Shown piece by piece: positions 9,354 to 17,436 of a DNA stretch of 64,000 nt; the first letter of the stretch is position 1, and each line of letters starts with the position of its first letter. The translations under genes were made by a program, and so were the position numbers. The notes beneath the pieces are model-generated. The model was not told where the DNA came from and made no database searches. It was given only the letters and a program-made list of their open reading frames with translations. Source of the stretch: Agrobacterium leguminum (GTDB lineage: Bacteria; Pseudomonadota; Alphaproteobacteria; Rhizobiales; Rhizobiaceae); the NCBI RefSeq assembly GCF_015704895.1, contig NZ_JADQWB010000002.1:519578-583577 (forward strand). Direction: 5' to 3'.

Positions 9354-9545
9354 TTTTGTTACTCCACTTAAGCGGCGAAACAACGGAACCGGCCAGAACC
9401 AAAGGCCGAATGTCGGATGTCTCGATATCGGAAATTTGGCGCGCTTATACATGCCCAAACGGGCTTTGACCAGCCCTGACGCACATTTTTTCCGATTCAA
9501 CGGAATCAGCGTGGCAAGCGATCCTCAGGCATCACACATCATGCC

Positions 9546-10265
9546 TCACGGCTTATCGAAAACGACAAGCTCCTTGAAGTGGTTCATGTCCTTAAATTCA
9601 CAGAAAGCTGGCGGCCGCATCTCTATGACCGGCGCTGCGGCGCGCAGCTTTTCCAGTTCCTCGTCGAGCATCGCCTGCCAGCGCGGCAGGCACTCCGGCT
9701 CGAACCAGCGAATGATGTAGGACAGGGTGATGTGAAATTCGTAAGTGTCATGATCAGGATGTCGGTAGCCGAAGAAATCGGCGAATGTATCCCGCCAGAG
9801 AGCCACGATCTGATCGTCCTCGGCGGTTGCGCCCTTCATCACCAGTCCCACCGGGCGCAGGCCCGTAACCTCCATGTTGAAGGCCGGCAAAGCCGGAAAG
9901 GCTGAAAAACGGTCGCGATAGTAGTCCGTCATCGCATCGACCGACGCATCGAGCGGCATTTCGCTCGGCCAATAGGGAAGCGTGCGCCGCAAATCGTTGA
10001 CACCCTGGAATACCGTCATGTGCAGGCTGGGAATAGGGGTGAAGGCGAGCTGCGGCGCCTCGGCCATATCCAGAAAACGCTGGCGGGTCGCAATGATCGC
10101 CTTTTCAGTCTGCGATCCCTCGACAAGATGGCAGACGACCGTGTTGCCCGAGTCGGGCAGAAACTCGCCATCCGCGTTGAAGCGGCTGCCGAGATGGCGC
10201 GGCGGCTGATCGTGGTTGGCGGCGGAAATATAGCCGAGATCTTTCGAGACGAGCGGGGCGTGCAT
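9546..10265 (-). CDS. DUF1868-type 2H phosphoesterase-like protein
   Basis: A 239-aa protein of the 2H phosphoesterase (2'-5' RNA ligase-like) superfamily, DUF1868 branch. The two HxT signature motifs are SLHMTVFQG (about residue 85) and YEFHITLSY (about 187), which would form the active site for 2',3'-cyclic or 2'-5' phosphodiester chemistry. The start at 10265 follows AAGGAG by 6 bases; the longer frame from 10322 has no such site. It lies between rpmF and polA on the same strand. Its true substrate is unknown. Confidence 0.8.
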   Translation of the reverse strand: MHAPLVSKDLGYISAANHDQPPRHLGSRFNADGEFLPDSGNTVVCHLVEGSQTEKAIIATRQRFLDMAEAPQLAFTPIPSLHMTVFQGVNDLRRTLPYWPSEMPLDASVDAMTDYYRDRFSAFPALPAFNMEVTGLRPVGLVMKGATAEDDQIVALWRDTFADFFGYRHPDHDTYEFHITLSYIIRWFEPECLPRWQAMLDEELEKLRAAAPVIEMRPPAFCEFKDMNHFKELVVFDKP

Positions 10266-10340
10266 GGGAAACTCCTTGTGAGACGTTTCCCCTAGTCCCC
10301 GCACGCGACAAAGCAATGACATCCGTCGGTCATTGACCGA

Positions 10341-13340
10341 TCAATGCGCCTCATCCCAATTGTCAGCGGCGCGCGCATCCACCTTGAGCGGCACCTTCAT
10401 GGAAATCGCCGGCATGGCCGCGTTTTCCATAACAGAGACGACGACCGGCAAGGTCTTTTCGATTTCCGCCTCCTCGACTTCGAAGATGAGTTCGTCATGC
10501 ACCTGCAAAAGCATGCGGGCGGAAAGCTTTTCCGCCTCCAGCGCAGGCTCGATACGAACCATGGCGCGGCGGATGATATCGGCGGCGGAGCCCTGGATCG
10601 GCGCGTTGATGGCCGCGCGTTCGTTGAAGGCTTTTACCGAAGGATTGGAAGAGCGGATTTCCGGATAATGCGCGCGGCGGCCGAAAATCGTTTCGACATA
10701 ACCGTTTTCGCGGGCGAAGGCTTTGGTTGCCTCCATGTAGTCGCGAATGCCGGGAAAGCGCTCGAAATATTTCTTGATATAGTCGCCGGCTTCGGAGCGG
10801 GCGATGCCGAGCTGGTTGGCGAGACCAAAGGCGGAAATGCCGTAGATAATGCCGAAGTTGATGGCCTTGGCGCGGCGGCGCACTTCCGACGGCATGCCTT
10901 CCACCGGCACACCGAACATTTCCGATGCCGTCATGGCGTGAATGTCGATGCCGTTTTCAAAGGCGTTGCGGAGCTGCGGAATATCGGCGACATGGGCCAG
11001 CACGCGCAGCTCGATCTGGCTGTAGTCGGCCGACAGAAGCTTGTGACCGGGTGTGGAGATGAAAGCCGTGCGAATTTTGCGGCCTTCGGCGGTGCGAACC
11101 GGGATGTTCTGAAGGTTCGGCTCCGAGGAGGACAGACGCCCCGTGGTGGTGGAGGCGAGCGCATAGGACGTATGCACCCGTTTCGTCTCGGGATGGATAT
11201 ATCCGGGCAGTGCATCCGTATAGGTCGATTTCAGCTTCGTCAGCTGCCGCCAGTCGACGATCTTGCGCGGCAGTTCGGCGCCTTCCGCCGCGAGATCTTC
11301 GAGAACCTGCGCCGAAGTCGACCATTGCCCGGTCTTGGTTTTGGAGCCGCCCGGCAGGCCCATCTTGCCAAACAGAATATCGCCGAGCTGCTTTGGCGAG
11401 CCGATGTTGAAGCGCTCACCCGCTAGCTCGTAGATTTCCTCTTCGAAGGACGCGGCCTTCTGGGCGAGTTCGCCGGAAAGACGCGAGAGAATCTGCCGGT
11501 CGACGGTGATGCCGCGCTCTTCCATATGCGCCAGAACCGGCACGAGGGGACGCTCCAGCCGCTCATAAACCTTGGTCAGCCGTTCCGAGACAAGCCTCGG
11601 CTTCAGCGCCATCCAGAGCCGCAGGGTGACATCGGCATCTTCCGCAGCATAAGCGGTCGCCTTGTCTATATCGACAAAATCGAAGGTGACGCTCGACTTG
11701 CCCGATCCCGCCACGTCCTTATAGGCGATCGGCGTGTGGCCGAGCCAGCGTTCGGACAGGGAATCCATGCCATGCGTTGCCTTGCCGGCCTCAAGGACAT
11801 AAGAAATCAGCATCGTGTCGTCGAAGCTCTGCATGACGACGCCGTGGCGTTTCATCAGCAGATAATCATATTTCAGGTTTTGCGCGACCTTCAGAACGGC
11901 TTCGTCCTCAAGGAGGTCCTTCAGACGCGCCAGCGCCTCGGCAAAGGGCACCTGCCCTTCGGCCAGTTTGATGCCATCGCTGAAGAGATCGCCGCCGGAA
12001 CCGGTCTTGTGCGTCAAGGGAACATAAGCGGCCCGGATATCGGTGCCCGTGGCATCCTTGCCATTATCGGCAATGGCCAGAGAAAAACCGACAAGTTCCG
12101 CCTGCATCGGGTCGAGCGAGGTCGTTTCCGTATCGAAGGCGACGATGCCTGTCTCCCGGGCCGCCGCGATCCAGCGGTCGAGCGTCGCAAGGTCCCTGAT
12201 CGTCAGATAGGCGGTCGTATCGATCTTGGCGGCGGAAAAAAGCGCCTGTCGCGCTGTGGCGAGATCAGCGGGCGCGCTGCCCTCCCCCGTTACTTTCCTT
12301 GCCGGCGCGGCAGGCGAAGCCGCAGCGCCCGTCGCATCAGCGGCCACTTCGCCAGCCTTCACGGCAGCGGCCGGCGCATCGAGATCGGGACCATGGGCAT
12401 CGGCACCCCATTGCACCGGCACATTGGCAGGGTCGATGGCGGAAGCGTCGGTTTCGGTTGCCTCGGCAACCCGGCGTGTCAGCGTCGTGAACTCCATCGC
12501 CTTCAGGAAGGCGATCAGTTTCGGGCCGTTCTGCGGTTCGAGCACCAGCGCTTCGAGAGACTGATCCAGCGGCACATCGGTTCTGAGCGCCACGAGCTGC
12601 CTGGAAAGGCGGGCAAGCTCCGCATTGGCGATGATATTTTCCCGGCGCTTCTGCTGCTTGATTTCGCCCGCCCGCGCCAGCAGCGTATCGAGATCGCCGT
12701 ATTCCTCCAGCAATTGCGCCGCCGTCTTCGGGCCGATACCGGGAATGCCGGGCACATTATCGGTCGAGTCGCCGGTCATCGCCTGCAGGTCGATCATCTT
12801 TTCAGGGCCTACGCCCCACTTTTCGACAACATCCGGAATGCCGATCTGCTTGTCCTTCATGGCGTCGTACATGTGTACATTGGCCGTAACGAGCTGCATC
12901 AGATCCTTATCGGAAGAGATGATGGTGACATCGGCGCCGATCGCCTCGGCCTGCCGGGCATAGGTGGCGATGATATCGTCCGCCTCGAAGCCTTCCGTCT
13001 CGATGCAGGGAAGGTTGAAGGCGCGCGTCGCTTCACGGATCAGGCCGAATTGCGGCACCAGATCTTCTGGCGGCGCGGTGCGGTTGGCCTTGTAGAGATC
13101 ATAAAGCTCGTTGCGGAAGGTCTTCGACGAATAGTCGAAAATCACCGCAAAATGGGTCGGCGTCACGCCGACATCGGTATTGCGCGCATCCTTCAGCAGC
13201 TTCCACAACATGTTGCAGAAGCCGGAGACGGCGTTGACCGGCAGCCCGTCCGACTTGCGGTTCAGCGGCGGGATTGCATGGAAGGCCCGGAAAATGAAAC
13301 CGGAACCGTCAACGAGGAAGAGATGATCGCCTTTTTTCAT
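10341..13340 (-). CDS. polA: DNA polymerase I
   Basis: Full-length Pol I (999 aa). It carries the N-terminal 5'-3' exonuclease (first ~300 residues, beginning with FLVDGSGFIFRAFHA), a proofreading 3'-5' exonuclease domain with an intact acidic motif FDTETTSLDP, and the family-A polymerase with motif A (DYSQIELR), motif B (RRRAKAINFGIIYGIS) and motif C (LQVHDELIFEV). It processes Okazaki fragments and fills repair gaps. The start at 13340 matches the family; an extension to 13502 in the same frame is upstream noise. Both nuclease domains and the polymerase look functional. Confidence 0.97.
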   Translation of the reverse strand: MKKGDHLFLVDGSGFIFRAFHAIPPLNRKSDGLPVNAVSGFCNMLWKLLKDARNTDVGVTPTHFAVIFDYSSKTFRNELYDLYKANRTAPPEDLVPQFGLIREATRAFNLPCIETEGFEADDIIATYARQAEAIGADVTIISSDKDLMQLVTANVHMYDAMKDKQIGIPDVVEKWGVGPEKMIDLQAMTGDSTDNVPGIPGIGPKTAAQLLEEYGDLDTLLARAGEIKQQKRRENIIANAELARLSRQLVALRTDVPLDQSLEALVLEPQNGPKLIAFLKAMEFTTLTRRVAEATETDASAIDPANVPVQWGADAHGPDLDAPAAAVKAGEVAADATGAAASPAAPARKVTGEGSAPADLATARQALFSAAKIDTTAYLTIRDLATLDRWIAAARETGIVAFDTETTSLDPMQAELVGFSLAIADNGKDATGTDIRAAYVPLTHKTGSGGDLFSDGIKLAEGQVPFAEALARLKDLLEDEAVLKVAQNLKYDYLLMKRHGVVMQSFDDTMLISYVLEAGKATHGMDSLSERWLGHTPIAYKDVAGSGKSSVTFDFVDIDKATAYAAEDADVTLRLWMALKPRLVSERLTKVYERLERPLVPVLAHMEERGITVDRQILSRLSGELAQKAASFEEEIYELAGERFNIGSPKQLGDILFGKMGLPGGSKTKTGQWSTSAQVLEDLAAEGAELPRKIVDWRQLTKLKSTYTDALPGYIHPETKRVHTSYALASTTTGRLSSSEPNLQNIPVRTAEGRKIRTAFISTPGHKLLSADYSQIELRVLAHVADIPQLRNAFENGIDIHAMTASEMFGVPVEGMPSEVRRRAKAINFGIIYGISAFGLANQLGIARSEAGDYIKKYFERFPGIRDYMEATKAFARENGYVETIFGRRAHYPEIRSSNPSVKAFNERAAINAPIQGSAADIIRRAMVRIEPALEAEKLSARMLLQVHDELIFEVEEAEIEKTLPVVVSVMENAAMPAISMKVPLKVDARAADNWDEAH

Positions 13341-13511
13341 GGGTAGCATGGATAGCGCGGGGCTGTTTTGACGTCTACCGAAACTTCGCACAACGCACCG
13401 CAAAGAGCGGGGAATGAGGCCGCACCACAGGCCCGCAAAATTCACCTGAACGTTACCGATTTGTAATCCGCCCTTCCCTTGAAAAGCCGCATTTGCAGAC
13501 ACATTTCATAA

Positions 13512-13658
13512 GGGACGGCGCCTGATCACGCCGTAGTCTGATAGCTGGCTCGTCCCCCGCCGCGTCAGACCGGACAAAGGCCTTTCCCCCTCTCCGGGCC
13601 TTTGTCCTCCAATATGACCGCCATGGCCGACCCCTCCCGGCCATGGCGGTTTTATTTT
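13512..13658 (+). ncRNA. Candidate trans-acting sRNA with three stem-loops (alpha-r7-like)
   Basis: The 403-base gap between the polA and marR starts contains no gene but holds three strong hairpins in a row on the plus strand. Hairpin 1 is at 13515-13534 (ACGGCG/CGCCGT). Hairpin 2 is at 13572-13607, an 11-bp stem GGACAAAGGCC/GGCCTTTGTCC with a pyrimidine-rich loop TTTCCCCCTCTCC. Hairpin 3 is at 13617-13650, a 13-bp stem followed by TTTTATTTT, a Rho-independent terminator on this strand only. A TTGAAA -35-like box is at about 13479. The architecture and position beside polA resemble the rhizobial alpha-r7 (Smr7C) sRNA family as I recall it; that identity is unverified. Confidence 0.7.
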
Positions 13659-13691
13659 ATGCGCCGTTTCGGACTGGCTTAAACATATCAT

Positions 13692-13705
13692 GCGATATAT
13701 ATCGC
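13692..13705. promoter_or_regulatory. Palindrome, possible MarR autoregulatory operator
   Basis: A perfect 14-bp palindrome GCGATATATATCGC lies 38-51 bases upstream of the marR-type gene, where its promoter should be. MarR proteins bind such sites as dimers; the link is inferred from position only. Confidence 0.5.
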
Positions 13706-13743
13706 GCTATCGAATTGCCGGGCTGAGCCGGCCGTGATGCTTT

Positions 13744-14190
13744 ATGGGCGGAAAAATGGGTTTTTCCCGGGACGAATCGGCAATCTATCTCGCTTCGAAA
13801 ATGGCGCGGGAATTCACCATGGCGCTGCAGAAAAGAGCCGCCGCCCTGGGTTTCTCACCCGGACAATTCCCCATCCTCATCGAGCTCTGGCATGAGGACG
13901 GCCTGACCCAGAGACAATTGCTCGATAGAATCGATGTCGAACAGGCGACGCTCGCCAATACGCTCTCGCGCATGGAACGCGACGGGCTGATCGTCCGCAA
14001 ATCCCATCCAAGCGACCGCCGCGCCCAGATCATCGAACTGACCCAGCGCGGCAGGGATCTGGAAGCCAACGCCATTGCCGCCTCCGAAGCCACCGAAGAC
14101 GCGCTGCTCAAGGATTTCCGGCGTTTCGAGAGACAGCTTCTGCTGGAATATATGCGCCGGGCGATCGAAAGCGCCAAAAAAGCGAAATAG
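13744..14190 (+). CDS. MarR family transcriptional regulator
   Basis: A 148-aa winged-helix regulator of the MarR family. The DNA-binding core is visible from about residue 38 to 110: LTQRQLLDRIDVEQATLANTLSRME is the helix-turn-helix and LIVRKSHPSDRRAQIIELTQRG is the beta-wing with the family's DxR motif. Flanking helices form the dimer interface. MarR proteins usually repress neighbouring efflux or catabolic genes and release DNA on binding small aromatics. Here the gene stands between an sRNA candidate and an M20 peptidase. An alternative ATG at 13756 also has a purine-rich stretch upstream, so the first four residues are uncertain. Confidence 0.9.
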   Translation: MGGKMGFSRDESAIYLASKMAREFTMALQKRAAALGFSPGQFPILIELWHEDGLTQRQLLDRIDVEQATLANTLSRMERDGLIVRKSHPSDRRAQIIELTQRGRDLEANAIAASEATEDALLKDFRRFERQLLLEYMRRAIESAKKAK

Positions 14191-14204
14191 CATTTACAGC
14201 CCGA

Positions 14205-14220
14205 AACCGCTTCGCACTTT
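14205..14220. repeat. Dispersed intergenic element, copy 1
   Basis: The 16-mer AACCGCTTCGCACTTT, in the gap between marR and the M20 peptidase, recurs exactly at 39463-39478. A diverged form is at 42421-42440. All three copies are on the same strand and precede plus-strand genes. Confidence 0.6.
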
Positions 14221-14356
14221 CTCTGAACTGCTCTATCGTTCCGGCGGCCGCACGTTTGCCGATTCACGACGCGCCGGCCCCCTTGTTTCCCGCGATGCGC
14301 GATGCCCGGATGTTTCGTCTTATCGCCGGGTCACGACAGACATGACAGGATCAGCG

Positions 14357-15748
<1,392 letters not shown>

Positions 15749-15758
15749 TCCAGAAAAA

Positions 15759-15827
15759 AGAGGAGGCGCCGAATATTCGGCACCTCCTCTGCACATAAAA
15801 CAAAAAGGCCGGGCAAGCCCGACCTTT
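15759..15827 (-). terminator. Two tandem minus-strand terminator-like hairpins
   Basis: Two inverted repeats (15759-15790 and 15804-15827), each with one mismatch, are followed by U-runs (CTTTTTTC and CCTTTTTG) only when read on the minus strand. They follow no recognisable minus-strand protein gene. They therefore suggest either protection of the M20 gene from antisense transcription or a small RNA ending here. The rest of the 403-base gap 15749-16151 holds the 16-base shared motif at 15847 and the cspA terminator. Confidence 0.55.
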
Positions 15828-15846
15828 CCATCCGTTTTCCGTCAAT

Positions 15847-15862
15847 GCCAGTACATCCGTGG
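15847..15862 (-). repeat. 16-base motif shared with small ORF at 44.7 kb, copy 1
   Basis: GCCAGTACATCCGTGG occurs here and at 44692-44707. At both sites it lies 20-30 bases upstream (minus strand) of a terminator hairpin. At the other site it encodes the HGCTG core of a 25-aa ORF. Here the equivalent frame also reads RFDHGCTGID, but no start codon is apparent. Confidence 0.5.
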
Positions 15863-16081
15863 TCAAAGCGTTTAAACGGTCTGATGCTCCAGAGCGCGTC
15901 AAAGATATCGACGCTGCTTTCCGGCTCAGGATCGGCTGCTTTGGTTAATCTTTGGTTAACACAACAGCAGCGGCACTTTTAAAAAGCGCCATTCCCGGCA
16001 GTTCCGGTCCGGAGCACTGTTGAACCCTATATTGGTATGTGACCTGGCTTTTTCAAGGGCAACCGGTCCAGCCCCTTCCTG

Positions 16082-16113
16082 CAAAAGAAAAAGGCCGGAA
16101 AAATCCGGCCTTT
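16082..16113 (-). terminator. Terminator of the cold-shock gene
   Basis: A 10-bp perfect stem AAAGGCCGGA/TCCGGCCTTT is followed on the minus strand by TTTTTCTTTTG, 39 bases past the cold-shock gene stop. Confidence 0.85.
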
Positions 16114-16151
16114 CCATTCATGCGAATGACCCTTTCGGGCCAAAGCGCTTA

Positions 16152-16361
16152 TCAGGCAGCAACGAGGTTGCCTGCGGACATCTTGCCCGAGCGACGATCC
16201 TGCATCAGCTCGTAGGAGAGCTTCTGGCCGTCGTTGAGGGCGGTCAGACCAGCGCGCTCAACAGCGGAGATGTGAACGAATACGTCCTGCGAACCGTCGT
16301 CAGGCTGAATGAAGCCGTAGCCCTTGGTTGCGTTGAACCACTTTACTGTACCAGTCGCCAT
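16152..16361 (-). CDS. cspA: Cold-shock domain protein (CspA family)
   Basis: A 69-aa OB-fold RNA chaperone that melts RNA secondary structure. Both RNA-binding motifs are intact: RNP1 KGYGFIQ and RNP2 VFVHIS, after the usual [17 protein letters not shown] start. The gene has a long upstream untranslated region, which is typical of cold-shock genes whose mRNA folds as a thermosensor. It has its own terminator. A paralogue-level assignment (which Csp) is not possible from this window. Confidence 0.95.
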   Translation of the reverse strand: MATGTVKWFNATKGYGFIQPDDGSQDVFVHISAVERAGLTALNDGQKLSYELMQDRRSGKMSAGNLVAA

Positions 16362-16589
16362 AACGATTTCCTTCCGTTGGCAATTGTATTTGCACTGCGA
16401 GCAGTGCGGACTTGGGTCGAATTTGAAGGAAAAGATCGTCGTGAGCGCCTAAAAAGACGCCGAAGCTCTGGTCGTCAAACAAATATCGATGGCGAAGTAC
16501 CTAGGTTGGAAGGGGCTGAAAGTCAAGTTTCTTTGAACACGACCATCTGGTCAGGGTTCAGCAGGGAGCCAGACGACAGGAACGCCAAA

Positions 16590-16705
16590 AAGCAAAAACC
16601 CGGCGCGGGAGGAGGTGCGCCGGGTTCTTGAAACTGACTGACAATTGGGAGGAGGAGTATTGTCAGTCCAATCGGGCGACGCTGGGAGGAGGAGTGCGTC
16701 GCTTC
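16590..16705 (-). ncRNA. sRNA with three tandem hairpins, each carrying a CUCCUCCC loop
   Basis: On the minus strand three consecutive hairpins each expose the same anti-Shine-Dalgarno loop. The first (16676-16702) has stem GCGACGC/GCGTCGC. The second (16636-16668) has a 10-bp stem GACTGACAAT/ATTGTCAGTC. The third (16597-16626) has a 10-bp stem AACCCGGCGC/GCGCCGGGTT. Loops are ACTCCTCCTCCCA in the first two and ACCTCCTCCC in the third. The last stem is followed by TTTTTGCTTTTT, so it doubles as the terminator. This matches the published 'cuckoo'/CcsR class of alphaproteobacterial RNAs with CCUCCUCCC loops. It lies in the 470-base gap upstream of the cold-shock gene, pointing the same way. Confidence 0.85.
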
Positions 16706-16831
16706 GATGATTTGAAGATACAGGATCGCCGCTTAAAAAACAGACGTTTCATCGCAGCGCAGCATTGCGTATAATGCATAGCTGTTTCGAGGTGACTTGA
16801 AGCTTCTCCGCGTAACGCCTAATAAATACGC

Positions 16832-17290
16832 ATGTCTATCGAATCCGTCAGAGCCTTTTTTACCGAAAAGTCGCCCGAGGTTGCCGTGATCGAAACGGAA
16901 ACGAGTTCGGCGACGGTTGCGCTGGCCGCTGAAGCGCATGGTGTCGACCCCGACCAGATTGCGAAAACCATTTGCCTGAAGGCGGGTGAAACCATTCTTC
17001 TCGTCGTCGCCGCCGGCACGAAGCGGCTCGACAACCGCAAATTCCGCGATCATTTTGGCGCAAAGCCGCGCATGCTCGGACCGGAAGAGGTGGTTGCGGT
17101 GACCAGCCATCCGATCGGCGGCGTGTGCCCTTTCGGCCTGCCCTCCCCGCTTCCGGTGTTTTGCGACGTCTCTCTGAAAAACTATCATGAGGTGGTTCCC
17201 GCGGCCGGCGCCACCAATGCGGCGGTGAAGATCTCGCCGGAGGCGATGGCCGAGCTGACGGATGCGGAATGGGTCGACGTCTGCCAATGA
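16832..17290 (+). CDS. YbaK/EbsC-type aminoacyl-tRNA deacylase
   Basis: A 152-aa member of the YbaK/ProX (INS) superfamily, trans-editing enzymes that hydrolyse mischarged aminoacyl-tRNAs such as Cys- or Ala-tRNAPro. The family pattern is present: a conserved lysine in IAKTICLKAG (about 50-58), the GTKRLDNRKFRDHFG helix, and the glycine loop TSHPIGGVCPFG (about 90-102). The C-terminus carries the GATNAAVKISPEAM segment. Short and cytoplasmic, it stands alone between an sRNA candidate and a penicillin-binding protein gene. The exact tRNA substrate is not determined. Confidence 0.85.
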   Translation: MSIESVRAFFTEKSPEVAVIETETSSATVALAAEAHGVDPDQIAKTICLKAGETILLVVAAGTKRLDNRKFRDHFGAKPRMLGPEEVVAVTSHPIGGVCPFGLPSPLPVFCDVSLKNYHEVVPAAGATNAAVKISPEAMAELTDAEWVDVCQ

Positions 17291-17436
17291 CGCCGATTTG
17301 ATCCGGCGAGGACTTAACCCCGCCTTAAATTGCCGCATTTAAACTCTTCATCCTGGATTAAGGATCGCGCAGGCATAGAAGCCTTAAACCCGAACGGGAT
17401 GCGCGCGGTTTCGCGAATAGGAGCGACTTCGGCTGG

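Noticed and set aside
16020..16631. A 203-codon plus-strand frame across the cold-shock gene and the sRNA region
   Set aside because: It is antisense to the clear cold-shock gene and crosses the sRNA hairpins; no family features.
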